Positions 16,538 through 25,366 of a stretch of DNA of 64,000 nucleotides are shown here, piece by piece. The stretch covers positions 183,796 through 247,795 of the forward strand of contig NZ_JYNO01000010.1 in NCBI RefSeq assembly GCF_000934745.1. Direction: 5' to 3'. Origin of the DNA: Desulfonatronum thioautotrophicum. GTDB taxonomy: Bacteria > Desulfobacterota > Desulfovibrionia > Desulfovibrionales > Desulfonatronaceae. A model generated the notes under the pieces. It did not search any database, was not told the origin of the DNA, and was given only the letters and a program-made list of their open reading frames with translations. Each line of letters begins with the position of its first letter. Position 1 is the stretch's first letter. The translations under genes were made by a program, and so were the position numbers.

Positions 16538-18280
16538 TCATCGACGAGCCGTGATGTCATAGGCCGAGCTTTCCGGTACGTTTGATGCTGGTTCATGGAC
16601 AATTTCCAGCAGGTCATGCTTCACGGCCCAATGGATGCAAAAAAGGATTGGTTCCCTTCCTGAGGCCGGATGCAGGAGGTTCACTTTGTGCACCAGCCTC
16701 TCCAGGGGGATGGGGGTGCGGGTGAAATGGAGTATTGGCTTGATCAGTTCCGGTGTAACCAGGTGTTCCAACCCAGCATAAATCACCGGGAATTCACGTT
16801 TTGCAGAAACATGGCCTCCGGCCCGGGTGCGAACCAGCCATGTCTGAGACGTCGATGTAATGCTGGGGAAGCCAGCGAAGATTTTGGAGAAGGGGAGTTC
16901 CAAAGGGCGCGGGGTGTTGCTGGGCGTGATGGATTGTTGGGCGTCATGGGCTGCAGGGCCTTCCCACAGATTTTCCCAGAGCGCCAGGTACTGCTCGATC
17001 ACTCGGGACCAGGAGAAGGTGCTCTGGACGTGCCGGCGAGCCTGGGTTCCCATGGTGGCGCACAGTTGAGGGTCGTCCAGCAGGCGGCGCAGCGCGCAGG
17101 CGAGATCCGGAACGTGGACCGCCGTTTGCTGGGCCAGGAGAAACTGGGCCTCATAGTCCGGAATCAGGCCGGAGAGCATGTCGATGTTTGACGAATCCGG
17201 CGGGCCCCAGGTGGGTATCAGCAGGCCGGTTTTTTCGTGGCGGATGATGTCCCGGTAGCCGCTGTAGTCCGCGGCGATGGTCGGCAGTCCCGCCAGTCCG
17301 GCCTCGAGGAGGGTCAGGCCGAAGGTCTCCTGGGGATTGTCGGCCAGAGAGACAAAGATGTCCGCCGCGGCGTAGAGACGTTGCTTGTGGGCCTCGTCCG
17401 GTTTGGGGACGAGGCGGCAGGGCAGGCCCACGTTGCGGGCCAGGGCCGTGAAGGCACCGGGGAAGTCGTCCCTGGGCTCGACCCAGCCGGCCACCACCAG
17501 GAGCACGTCTTGCCGGGCGTCCGAGCGTCCGGAGATCCGCTGCCAGGCCCGGAGCAGGGGCAGGAGGTCCATTTTTGAGTGGGGGGTGATCCGGCCCAGG
17601 ACCAACAGGATGCGGATTTCAGGACCAACACCCAACTCGGACCGGCCTTGTTCACGCAAGATGGCTTGGTCCTGCCTTGGGGGCACGTCCATGCCCAGAG
17701 GGATCACGGCGGTTGCGGGCTGGGGAAAGCGGTCCGTGCCTAGATTGAAGCATTTCCGAAGGTGATCGAAGTAGGACTGTACCGCGTTTTTCCCAGCTGT
17801 GGAGGTGGCCACGATGCAGTCTCTGGGCGTTGAGCCAGGGTGGAGGTGGTCCAGGAATCGGGCCGGGTATCCGGGGTAGCTCAGGGAATGGGTGACGCTG
17901 GTGATCGGGAACGGCCGTTCGGCGCAGGAGTTGCGCAGCCTGGCCAGGGCCGGCGGGTGATTGATGCAGTCCGAGAGGTGGAAGCAGTGGTAGGCGGTGG
18001 AGCGCAGGGCCGAGGGCAGGTCCTGGCGCAAAAAAAAGTCCAGCCGCTTGGCGGCGGAAAGTCGGGGAAAGTGCTGCTGAAAGAGTTGCCGCGTGGCTTG
18101 GATCTCCCTGGGCGTGGCCAGAAAAAAATGGTACTCGGCAAAGGGGTCCCGGTTCAGCAGGGCGGCCAGAAAGTGTTCATTGGCCACCTTGCGGCCCCAG
18201 ACCGCTCCGGACTCCAGAAACGGGTCCAGGGTGGCCCAGATGCGCCGAGAGGGGTTCTCATTCAGTTTTGCGTTTAACAT
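16538..18280 (-). CDS. GT4-type glycosyltransferase
   Basis: About 580 residues. The C-terminal Rossmann half holds the family 4 features: LVLGRITPHSKMDLLPLLRA, LYAAADIFVSLADNPQETFG and TLLEAGLAGLPTIAADYSGY, giving the E-x7-E nucleotide-sugar motif. A further ~100 residues after the GT domain have no motif I recognise. No membrane segment is visible. An in-frame TTG lies five codons earlier, but the ATG at 18280 is preferred; no strong ribosome site precedes either. Substrate unknown. It stands alone, convergent to the NAD operon, and no polysaccharide cluster is nearby. Confidence 0.8.
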   Translation of the reverse strand: MLNAKLNENPSRRIWATLDPFLESGAVWGRKVANEHFLAALLNRDPFAEYHFFLATPREIQATRQLFQQHFPRLSAAKRLDFFLRQDLPSALRSTAYHCFHLSDCINHPPALARLRNSCAERPFPITSVTHSLSYPGYPARFLDHLHPGSTPRDCIVATSTAGKNAVQSYFDHLRKCFNLGTDRFPQPATAVIPLGMDVPPRQDQAILREQGRSELGVGPEIRILLVLGRITPHSKMDLLPLLRAWQRISGRSDARQDVLLVVAGWVEPRDDFPGAFTALARNVGLPCRLVPKPDEAHKQRLYAAADIFVSLADNPQETFGLTLLEAGLAGLPTIAADYSGYRDIIRHEKTGLLIPTWGPPDSSNIDMLSGLIPDYEAQFLLAQQTAVHVPDLACALRRLLDDPQLCATMGTQARRHVQSTFSWSRVIEQYLALWENLWEGPAAHDAQQSITPSNTPRPLELPFSKIFAGFPSITSTSQTWLVRTRAGGHVSAKREFPVIYAGLEHLVTPELIKPILHFTRTPIPLERLVHKVNLLHPASGREPILFCIHWAVKHDLLEIVHEPASNVPESSAYDITARR

Positions 18281-18308
18281 GACACAAACAGCCAAGGCAT
18301 GTTCAGGG

Positions 18309-18344
18309 TCGAAATCGAAATCGGTATCGAAATCGCTATCGTCG
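18309..18344. repeat. Degenerate TCGAAA hexamer array
   Basis: Six imperfect units of the TCGAAA/TCGGTA/TCGCTA type, the reverse complement of the TTTCGA array at 5403-5436. It is immediately upstream of the glycosyltransferase start. Confidence 0.7.
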
Positions 18345-18368
18345 TCATGCTCATGATTTCTTTATTCC

Positions 18369-18400
18369 GATCGTTCCCACGCTGGAGCATGGGAACGATC
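18369..18400. repeat. Palindromic repeat GATCGTTCCC...GGGAACGATC
   Basis: A 10-bp perfect inverted repeat around CACGCTGGAGCAT-like loop sequence, resembling the widespread extragenic element with core TTCCCACGCTCCAGCGTGGGAA. It lies in the 400-base gap 18281-18680, which holds only repeats. Confidence 0.75.
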
Positions 18401-18473
18401 AATACACAGGCAAGATGCCAGTGCTACCCGAGACGACAACCTGAACTCGAGTGTTGTTCCGGCATTCGTTTAG

Positions 18474-18493
18474 GGGCGACCGGCCGGTCGCCC
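18474..18493. repeat. 20-bp perfect palindrome
   Basis: GGGCGACCGG followed directly by CCGGTCGCCC. It is another extragenic palindrome type, different from the two others in this window. Confidence 0.75.
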
Positions 18494-18566
18494 AGACGGC
18501 CGAACATTTCCAACCGTACTTGGAAGTGTGAACCAATTTGCCCTGTGAAGTGAACAAGCCCTGTTT

Positions 18567-18606
18567 ATCGATTTCGATCCCGATTTCGATTTCGATTTCG
18601 AATCGA
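18567..18606. repeat. TTTCGA hexamer array, third copy
   Basis: Six to seven units of ATTTCG, one replaced by ATCCCG, 75 bases past the end of the acyl-CoA ligase gene. It is inverted relative to 18309-18344, so the 300-base cluster of palindromes is bracketed by two opposed hexamer arrays. Confidence 0.75.
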
Positions 18607-18680
18607 GTGCTAAGTTGGTCAGGTCATTTTGCAGGCAAGGCTGGTTAATGACGTGTTGGAGTTTTCAGGGCAGTTCCGAA

Positions 18681-20366
18681 TCAGGCTGTTCCCCCGGCTG
18701 CGCGCAGATCGCTGGCGCGGATCTCGGCGCGCTTGATCTTGCCGCTGATGGTCTTGGGCAGCTCGTCCACATAGTCGATGATCCGGGGGTACTTGTAGGG
18801 TGCGGTGAGGGACTTGACGTGGTTCTGAAGTTCCCTGGTCAGTTCCTCGGAGCCGGTGTAGCCCGGAGCCAGGACCACGGTGGCCTTGACCACCTGCCCG
18901 CGGTCCGGGTCCGTGACCCCGGTCACAGCGGCTTCCACCAACGCCGGGTGGGTGATCAGGACACTTTCCACCTCAAAGGGACCGATGCGGTACCCCGAAC
19001 TCTTGATCAGGTCGTCCACCCGGCCCAGGAACCACAGATACCCTTCCTCGTCCATCCAGGCCTTGTCTCCGGTATGGTAGACACCACCGCCGCAGGCCTG
19101 GGCCGTCTTTTCCGGCTCGTCCAGGTAGCCGGTGAACAGCCCCAAGGGGGCCTGGGAATCCGCTCCGTTCAGGCGGATGCAAATTTCGCCCTCCTCGCCC
19201 GGGGCACAGGGCTGGGCGTCGTCGTTGAGCAGGACCACGTCCCAGCCCGGAGCGGGCTTGCCGATGGATCCGGGTTTGGGGGTCATGAACGGAAAGGTGG
19301 CCACCTGCAGGGTGGTCTCGGTCTGCCCGTAACCCTCGAAAATGGGCAGCCCGGTGGCCTCCCTCCAGGCATGAAAGACCCCATCGTTAAGCAGTTCCCC
19401 GGCTGTGGTGCAGTGACGCAGGCTGGAGAGGTCCAGGCTGGAGAAATCCTGGCGGATCAGGAAGCGATAGACTGTGGGCGGGCCGCAGAATGAGGTGACC
19501 TTGTGCTCGGCCAGCAGGGCCAGCAGGCGGGCCGGGTCGAACTTGCCCCGGAAATCGTGGACAAAGACCACGGCTCCGGCCATCCATTGGCCATAGAACT
19601 TGCCCCAGACCGCCTTGCCCCATCCGGTGTCGGCCAGAGTCAGGTGGATGTCCCCGGGGCGCAGATCGTGCCAATGGACCCCGGTGACATAATGGCCCAG
19701 AGGATAGGTGTGCACGTGCTCGACCATCTTCGGTGGCCCGGTGGTGCCGGAGGAGAAAAAGATCAGCAGACTGTCCCGACCTCCGGCGTTCTCGGCAGGA
19801 CTTTCGGGCCGGGGAAAAACGTCGGAAGCCCGGGCCATGACGTCGTCGTAGCCGACCCACCCCGGCTGAGGCTGACCGGCATTCTGGCCGACCCGAACCA
19901 GAATGCGCAGCCCCGGGCAGTCCGGCAGGGCGGCCTGAACCACGGGAACGACCCCGGCATCGGTGATCGCGGCCTTGATCCGGGCGAAATTGACCCGATA
20001 AACGATGTCCTTGGCGGTCAGCAGGGCTGGGGAGGGCACAGCCACGGCCCCCAGTTTGTGCAGGGCGAGCATGGCCACCCAGAATTCCACCCGGCGGTGC
20101 AGGATGAGCATGACCCGGTCGCCCTTCTTCAAGCCGAGCTGTTTCAGGGCGTTGGCCAGTTTGCCGGACTCGGAATGGAAAAAGCCCAGGGTATAGTCCC
20201 GGCGGATGCCGGCGTCGTCCACGTGGATCATGGCCGGGCGGTCCGGCTCTTGCCGGGCCTGCGCGTCCAGAAAATCATAGGCGAAATTGTAGTTTTCCGG
20301 AATCTCCAGCCGGAAATTGGTCAGAAAGTCATCGTAGGTTTCGTAGCCGTGGGGTGTCGGGTGCAT
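18681..20366 (-). CDS. AMP-forming acyl-CoA ligase
   Basis: 561 residues of the acetyl-CoA-synthetase/medium-chain acyl-CoA ligase group. ATP loop SSGTTGPPKMVEH (about residues 205-217), adenylate motif GYGQTET, YHTGD, the hinge GRVDDLIKSSGYRIGPFEVE and the catalytic lysine in PKTISGKIKRAE near the C-terminus are all intact. Forms acyl-CoA from a carboxylic acid, ATP and CoA with an acyl-AMP intermediate. The specific acid is not evident. It lies 23 bases after an XRE-cupin regulator, a common pairing in this lineage. Confidence 0.9.
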   Translation of the reverse strand: MHPTPHGYETYDDFLTNFRLEIPENYNFAYDFLDAQARQEPDRPAMIHVDDAGIRRDYTLGFFHSESGKLANALKQLGLKKGDRVMLILHRRVEFWVAMLALHKLGAVAVPSPALLTAKDIVYRVNFARIKAAITDAGVVPVVQAALPDCPGLRILVRVGQNAGQPQPGWVGYDDVMARASDVFPRPESPAENAGGRDSLLIFFSSGTTGPPKMVEHVHTYPLGHYVTGVHWHDLRPGDIHLTLADTGWGKAVWGKFYGQWMAGAVVFVHDFRGKFDPARLLALLAEHKVTSFCGPPTVYRFLIRQDFSSLDLSSLRHCTTAGELLNDGVFHAWREATGLPIFEGYGQTETTLQVATFPFMTPKPGSIGKPAPGWDVVLLNDDAQPCAPGEEGEICIRLNGADSQAPLGLFTGYLDEPEKTAQACGGGVYHTGDKAWMDEEGYLWFLGRVDDLIKSSGYRIGPFEVESVLITHPALVEAAVTGVTDPDRGQVVKATVVLAPGYTGSEELTRELQNHVKSLTAPYKYPRIIDYVDELPKTISGKIKRAEIRASDLRAAGGTA

Positions 20367-20389
20367 GGGAATGGTTGCGTGGTTTATCG

Positions 20390-20959
20390 TTAAATGATCA
20401 CGTCCAGGAAGACGGCCTCGGCTTGGTCCAGTCCCCGCAGGGCGTGGGGGGTTCTGGAGGTGAAGAAGAGGCTGTCTCCGGGTTCCAGGATCAGGACCTG
20501 TTCCCCCAGACGCAGTTCCAGGCGGCCGGAGAGCATGTGGATGAACTCCTGCCCGGCGTGCTCGGTGAAGGTCAGGTCCTGCTCGTCCTTCGGCGGCACG
20601 GTGACCAGAAACGGCTCCATCCGCCGGCCGGTGAAGTTGTAGGCCAGGCTTTTGTAGGCATAGTCCTTGCGGCGATCCACGCTCATGCCTTTGCCCTTGC
20701 GGACCAGGGCGTGGTTGTGCAGATGGGCTTCTCCGCCGGAAAGAAGCACGGTCAGGTCCACGCCGCAGCTTTTGGCGGTCTGGAAAAGGTGGCTGACCGG
20801 GATTTCCACCGTACCGGACTCGTACAGGGCCACCTTGTCTGGCGTGGACTCGATCCGGGCGGCCATCTGCTCCACGGTCAGGTCCAGGGCTTCGCGCAGA
20901 CCACGCAGACGCGGGGCGATCTGGGCATAGGGCGGGGCGTCGGCTGGGATGTCAGGCAT
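20390..20959 (-). CDS. XRE-family regulator with cupin sensor domain
   Basis: 189 residues. N-terminal helix-turn-helix (about 10-70: LRGLREALDLTVEQMAARI then PDKVALYESGTVEIPVSHL). C-terminal cupin (about 110-185): EHAGQEFIHMLSGRLELRLG, EPGDSLFFTSRTPHALRGL with the family's histidines and glutamate. Such proteins repress nearby genes and respond to a small ligand bound in the cupin. The acyl-CoA ligase begins 23 bases downstream, so it is probably the target and shares the operon. Confidence 0.88.
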   Translation of the reverse strand: MPDIPADAPPYAQIAPRLRGLREALDLTVEQMAARIESTPDKVALYESGTVEIPVSHLFQTAKSCGVDLTVLLSGGEAHLHNHALVRKGKGMSVDRRKDYAYKSLAYNFTGRRMEPFLVTVPPKDEQDLTFTEHAGQEFIHMLSGRLELRLGEQVLILEPGDSLFFTSRTPHALRGLDQAEAVFLDVII

Positions 20960-21018
20960 GGTGATCGTCCTGGAGTTAAGGTTTCGTCAGTGAGTGGTGA
21001 TAACAGCCTTTGCCGACA

Positions 21019-21138
21019 GGCCATGCAAAAATCCCAAGTGCAAGGAGCAAGAAAGGCTCAAGGTCGAAGCGTATGTCTTGATACGTGAGAGTTTGAGTCT
21101 TTTGCGGCGACGCGGCAATTGGAAGTTGTTCAACGGCC
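21019..21138 (-). repeat. Interspersed repeat family, copy C (inverted)
   Basis: About 120 bases. Read on the minus strand it starts CAGGCCGTTGAACAAC, contains CCAATTGCCGCGTCGCCGC, has a middle dyad around CACGTATCAAGACATACG and ends TTGCTCCTTGCACTTGGGAT then TTTTGCATGGCC. It aligns end to end with copy B. The element's first bases form the last codons and the TGA of pdxA. Confidence 0.8.
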
Positions 21139-22164
21139 TGTCAGGGCAACGGCCATGATCAGAGCGTTGCACAGGCTTTGGGTTGAAGCCCGACCATGGC
21201 CGACCAGGTCGTATCCGGTGCCGTGGTCCGGGCTGGTTCGGACATAGGGCAAGCCAAGGGTGATCTGGACGCCATCATGAAAGTGCAACACCTTGAAGGC
21301 CGTCAACCCTTGATCGTGGTACATGGCCAAGACCGCGGAAAAATCACCTTGGACAGCCCGGTGGAAGATCGTGTCAGCGGCCAGCGGGCCGACCACGTTC
21401 CAGCCTCTGGCCACTGCCTGGGAGACCGCCGGGGCGATAATCAGCCGGTCCTCGTCCCCGATGTGGCCGGCCTCCCCGGCATGGGGGTTCAGTCCGCAGA
21501 CCGCTACCGGCTCTTGGCGACCCTCGGCATGTACCACTGCCAGGGTCAGTTCCAGCTTGCGGAGGATCAACTCAATGTTGAGCAGTTCCGGCACCGATCG
21601 GAGCGGCGGATGGGTGGTGGCCAGGCTGACCCGCAGGCGCGGTCCCCAAAAGTGCATGCAGACATCCTCCGGGGATAATCCGGCCTTGGCAGCCAGAAAT
21701 TCGGTGTGACCGGCAAAATCGAACCCGGCCAGTTGCAGCATGGCCTTGTTCAGCGGACCGGTGGTCAGGGCCTGAACACGGCTGGATTGCAGAAGGAGGC
21801 ACGCGGTTTCCAGGGCTTTTCCCGCGGCCAGGCCACCGTCAACAGTTGCGTGGCCAGGGTGGATCTGGAACGATTCCAGGCCGTTTGGGGCGTACAGGTA
21901 GATACCGGGCGGTGTTTTCCGGTGAGTGCGCCTGGGGAGTTGGTCCAGCTGGTTCAGTTGGTCTAGGTCCTCCAGGGGCTGCCAGAAGGGCGGGCAGTTC
22001 AAAGCCGATTGGTGGTGCATCAGGGCCTGTTCCGGGCCGATGATCAATACGCATGCGTCGGCCAAGGACGAGGGCAGTCCCTCTTGGAAAATCCGACAGA
22101 CGAGTTCCGGTCCCAGTCCGTTGGGGTCACCCAGGGTCAGAGCCAGGACAGTGCGGTGGGGCAC
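21130..22164 (-). CDS. pdxA: 4-hydroxythreonine-4-phosphate dehydrogenase
   Basis: 344 residues. NAD-dependent oxidation step of pyridoxal phosphate synthesis (DXP-dependent route). Motifs GDPNGLGPELVCRI at the N-terminus, TGPLNKAML, FAGHTEFLA, AMYHDQGLTAFK and SPDHGTGYDL carry the metal-binding histidines and the phosphate site. The start is the first in-frame ATG, 3 bases after the SAP-domain gene stop. The final codons CTG ACA GGC CGT TGA are the end of interspersed repeat copy C, so the C-terminus LTGR was probably set by that element. Confidence 0.93.
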   Translation of the reverse strand: MPHRTVLALTLGDPNGLGPELVCRIFQEGLPSSLADACVLIIGPEQALMHHQSALNCPPFWQPLEDLDQLNQLDQLPRRTHRKTPPGIYLYAPNGLESFQIHPGHATVDGGLAAGKALETACLLLQSSRVQALTTGPLNKAMLQLAGFDFAGHTEFLAAKAGLSPEDVCMHFWGPRLRVSLATTHPPLRSVPELLNIELILRKLELTLAVVHAEGRQEPVAVCGLNPHAGEAGHIGDEDRLIIAPAVSQAVARGWNVVGPLAADTIFHRAVQGDFSAVLAMYHDQGLTAFKVLHFHDGVQITLGLPYVRTSPDHGTGYDLVGHGRASTQSLCNALIMAVALTGR

Positions 22165-22167
22165 GGT

Positions 22168-22377
22168 TTATTCGTTTTTTTGCTTCGGAGCCAATGAAAG
22201 ACAGTCAACACGAAAAATGCAGCCGTCCTGGTCGCAATAGCCGGATTCGGCCCGAGCGAAACAGTCGAAGTTGCCTTCGTCCAGTTGGATCATTCGGACG
22301 GCTTGGACTTTGGTCGTGCCGACGCCAAACTTCAGCCCTCGTAATTTGGCCATGGTGCGAATGTCAGTCATTTTCAT
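22168..22377 (-). CDS. Small SAP-like domain protein
   Basis: 69 residues from the ATG at 22377, with GAGG seven bases upstream; the longer open frame beginning inside glgA is not supported. The first half (MTDIRTMAKLRGLKFG, then TTKVQAVRMIQLDEGN) fits a SAP helix-extension-helix nucleic-acid-binding motif. The second half has three spaced cysteines (FDCFA, GYCDQDGC, DCL), which could bind a metal. I have seen this architecture as a small conserved family in deltaproteobacteria. It sits 3 bases before pdxA and 49 after glgA, so probably cotranscribed. Function unknown. Confidence 0.75.
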   Translation of the reverse strand: MKMTDIRTMAKLRGLKFGVGTTKVQAVRMIQLDEGNFDCFARAESGYCDQDGCIFRVDCLSLAPKQKNE

Positions 22378-22426
22378 GGAACAACCTCTTTGTTGAGGAG
22401 AAAGGTCAGCCGTCATCGTTGATGGA

Positions 22427-23893
22427 TCAGGCCGGGGCCAGATACGCTCCGATGTCCTGATAGGCCTGAATGTATTGGCTGGCGGCGCTGGTCCAGGAAA
22501 AATCCTTGCGCATGGCCCGGACCTGCATGGCATTCCACTGGTCGGCCTGGTTCCACACTTCCAGGGCCAGCTCAATACTTTCCAGGAAGGTTTTGGGTTC
22601 TGGTGGGGAAAAGATAAATCCCGTGGCTTCAGGGTCCGGGTAGGCGGTGATGGTATCCAAAAGGCCGCCCACAGCCGAGGCCACAGGCAGGCTTCCGTAG
22701 CGCAGGCTGTACATTTGGGTCAGACCGCACGGTTCATAGCGCGAGGGCATCAAGAAAAGATCAACGGCGGCCTGGATGCGATGGGCCAAGTCCTCGGTGT
22801 AGCCGATACGGGCCACGAGCCGTCCTGGATACGTCTCCATCATGTCTTGAATTTGGGCCTCGTAGAGCAGGTTCCCTTCGCCCAGGACAACCACGCAAAC
22901 ATCCTTTTTGATGATTTCTGGAAGAATATCAAGGAGCATGTCGATGCCCTTTTGGTCCCGAAGCCGACCGACAAAACCAAGGAGCGGGCGGGAAAGCACC
23001 TCATGATCCAGGCAGAGTTCATGATACAGGCTTTCCTTGCAGCGCCGCTTTCCCTTGAGCAGTTCCGGTGAATAGGTGCTGGGCAGATAACGGTCCTGAC
23101 GAGGGTCCCAAACAGCGTAATCCGCACCATTGAGAATGCCGCGCAGGTCCTCTGCGCGGTGGTTGAGCATGCCCTGCAGACCGCATCCAAAGTCCGGAGT
23201 GAGAATTTCCTGGGCATAGGTCGGACTGACCGTCGTGACCAGGTCCGCGTAGGCAATTCCGGATTTGAGTAGATTGAAGTCCCCGAAAAACTCCGCTCCG
23301 GAACTGTTCCAGGCTGCTGGAGGCAGGCCGGACTCCTGGAACAGGCGGTAGGCAAAACGCCCCTGAAAAGCCAGGTTGTGAATGGTGACCACGGACTTGG
23401 TGTTTTCCCAGAAGGTGTCCACCTTGCGCAGAAAGTGCAGGTATGCGGGGACCAGGGCCGCGTGCCAGTCATGGGCGTGGATGATCTCCGGAGGGTTTGA
23501 CAGACGTCTGGCCCATTCCATGGTTGCCCGACAGAAAAAGATGAACCGCTCGCAGTTGTCGAAATAGTCGCCTTTGTGGGTGCAATACAAAAAGCGGCGG
23601 TCAAAGTATTCGCCCCGGGAAATGAAATAGACGGGCAATCCGTGGTAGTCGGATAAGAAGATGTCCGCCGTGGTTTCCGGCCAGGGGTAGCCAACCGGGC
23701 AGTCTTCGTAGATCAGGCGCAGAGGGAACTCACTACTGGCCAGCCGTCCATAAAATGGAGTGATCACCCCCACGGACACTCCGAGACGGGACAGAGCCAG
23801 GGGGAGTGCCCCCATGACGTCCGCGAGACCTCCGGTCTTGGAGAACGGATACATTTCCGAGGTCACGAACAGAACCTGAGGATGGCTGTCCAT
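22427..23893 (-). CDS. glgA: Glycogen synthase (GT5)
   Basis: 488 residues from the ATG at 23893, with AAGGA 8 bases upstream (a TTG five codons earlier is less likely). Transfers glucose from ADP-glucose to alpha-1,4-glucan. The N-terminal [13 protein letters not shown] (ADP-glucose lysine), [11 protein letters not shown] and the C-terminal [20 protein letters not shown] are diagnostic GT5 motifs. Other glycogen genes are not nearby. Confidence 0.93.
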   Translation of the reverse strand: MDSHPQVLFVTSEMYPFSKTGGLADVMGALPLALSRLGVSVGVITPFYGRLASSEFPLRLIYEDCPVGYPWPETTADIFLSDYHGLPVYFISRGEYFDRRFLYCTHKGDYFDNCERFIFFCRATMEWARRLSNPPEIIHAHDWHAALVPAYLHFLRKVDTFWENTKSVVTIHNLAFQGRFAYRLFQESGLPPAAWNSSGAEFFGDFNLLKSGIAYADLVTTVSPTYAQEILTPDFGCGLQGMLNHRAEDLRGILNGADYAVWDPRQDRYLPSTYSPELLKGKRRCKESLYHELCLDHEVLSRPLLGFVGRLRDQKGIDMLLDILPEIIKKDVCVVVLGEGNLLYEAQIQDMMETYPGRLVARIGYTEDLAHRIQAAVDLFLMPSRYEPCGLTQMYSLRYGSLPVASAVGGLLDTITAYPDPEATGFIFSPPEPKTFLESIELALEVWNQADQWNAMQVRAMRKDFSWTSAASQYIQAYQDIGAYLAPA

Positions 23894-23931
23894 AATGGTT
23901 TCCTTCAATTGCCGGGTCTTCAGAACAGGAG

Positions 23932-24426
23932 CTATCTAGCCCTGGCCGGTGCATTCAGGGCCAGATAGCGTTGCCGGTATTCCCCAAGGATGCGGCCATG
24001 GTCAAAAGCCAGTTGTTCCGGCAAAGCCGTGAGTGGGAAAACACGCACGGCCCCTGCATCGTCCCCGGCGCGGAGTTGCTCGGGATTCCTGGCCAGGGCT
24101 GTAAAGATCGTGCTGATGGTGTGCTGGCGGGGATCGCGCTGTGGATCGGAGTAGACACCAAACAGCCCGGTCAGCTCGACGTCCAGGCCGGTCTCTTCCA
24201 GGGCTTCACGGATTGCCGCTTGCTCGGCGGATTCACCGTAGTCGATGAACCCCCCTGGAATGGCCCAGCCTGGAGGAGGATTACGGCGTTCAATGAGGAC
24301 GATTCCCTGGCCGGGAATGGTAATCAGGATGTCCACCGTGGGCACCGGATTGGTATACACGGTCAGCGGACCGGAGCAATGGGGGCAAGGTTTCTGGAGT
24401 TCTGGCATGGGTAGGGTCAAGCGCAT
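23932..24426 (-). CDS. NUDIX hydrolase with N-terminal zinc-ribbon-like segment
   Basis: Up to 164 residues. The NUDIX box is complete: [23 protein letters not shown] (quoted in part: [18 protein letters not shown]), around residue 62-84. A CPHC pair lies just before the domain. Substrate is a nucleoside diphosphate derivative; the exact one is not readable from the sequence. ATGs at 24426 and 24408 are both possible, and neither has a clear ribosome site. Its stop is 38 bases before the glgA start on the same strand. Confidence 0.85.
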   Translation of the reverse strand: MRLTLPMPELQKPCPHCSGPLTVYTNPVPTVDILITIPGQGIVLIERRNPPPGWAIPGGFIDYGESAEQAAIREALEETGLDVELTGLFGVYSDPQRDPRQHTISTIFTALARNPEQLRAGDDAGAVRVFPLTALPEQLAFDHGRILGEYRQRYLALNAPARAR

Positions 24427-24677
24427 GTTGGGGCGCGCTTGCCAACATGTACGAACGGGAAGTTGAGTGGGCGGTTGCCTGGAAAAATGGTCCTGAACAC
24501 AACGCCTGCCATCCTAAACGGACCCTTGTCAAAGGGCAATACTTTGGTTGTCCCTGTGTTTGGCCCTGGGTTGTCCCTGGGGTGTCCCTTGGATTGATCC
24601 GGCTGTGAGGATCACGGTGGGGAAAGGCCAAAGCCGTCGCTGGAGGCCCGGCAAAACGGGATCACCAATAAACAGGA

Positions 24678-25352
24678 TCAACAGACCGGCTCGACACGGG
24701 CCTCAATTTCAAAGGTATTGCGGTCTGCGTCCGTGCTCTCCGCAATTGTTGTCCGGTGAACCGTGATGATCCCTCCCGTGGGCTGACGGATCTGTTCTCG
24801 GCCGGAGAACAGGCTATAGGCCACACTTCCCGAACCGCAGGCCGTTTCCGGAACATAAGAGTCCATCGCCGCGACATAGACATAAGGGGTAATGGCCTCC
24901 CCGGAATAGAAGATCGCCCCAAAGGCCGGCAACCCGGACGTGGCGCAAAGCTCCGCAAGTTCGTTTTTGGCCGGTACGCGACCTGCTGACTGGGGGTGCA
25001 GAACAAAGCCGATGCCCTCCAGCAAGACAAGATTCCCGGTCATGGACCATTGCAAGGGAATGGCGGCACGAGTTGTTTTCGAGGTGTTTTCAAAGGATAT
25101 GGGGTGCTCGGAGCCGCTGACCCGGATTTGGCCCCCCGGCCCCACATGGGAGGCAAAGGCGAGAGTGGCATTGATGCAAAGCTCGCCCCCCATCATTTCC
25201 ATGAACGGGGGACGGGCGTGAAGGTCCATGAAGCCGACCTGCTCCACCTCACGAAGCAGATTGGCAGCCAGGGAAGTCCGATGGGAGATTGGACAATCCT
25301 GGACCAGGGCGGTGGCATTCCCCCCGGCGATGAGGAACTTGTGGATGGTCAT
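24678..25352 (-). CDS. DapF-like (diaminopimelate epimerase fold) isomerase
   Basis: About 224 residues. It has the two catalytic-cysteine neighbourhoods of the cofactor-independent racemase superfamily: MMGGELCINATLAFAS near residue 60 and ETACGSGSVAYS near 170. It is shorter than diaminopimelate epimerase and lacks the usual GNxxR in the first site. A specialised amino-acid racemase or epimerase is therefore possible. A TTG two codons earlier has GAGG at better spacing, so the true start could be 25358. Its start lies 14 bases past the pcnB stop, suggesting coupling. I would not call it dapF without comparison to the genome's other copy. Confidence 0.7.
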   Translation of the reverse strand: MTIHKFLIAGGNATALVQDCPISHRTSLAANLLREVEQVGFMDLHARPPFMEMMGGELCINATLAFASHVGPGGQIRVSGSEHPISFENTSKTTRAAIPLQWSMTGNLVLLEGIGFVLHPQSAGRVPAKNELAELCATSGLPAFGAIFYSGEAITPYVYVAAMDSYVPETACGSGSVAYSLFSGREQIRQPTGGIITVHRTTIAESTDADRNTFEIEARVEPVC

Positions 25353-25366
25353 GGACAAACGCGACC

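Noticed and set aside
24541..24640. Tandem TTGTCCCTGGG-like words near 24546-24596
   Set aside because: Three loosely similar words (GGTTGTCCC, GGTGTCCC) in a short gap; too few and too imperfect to call a repeat array.
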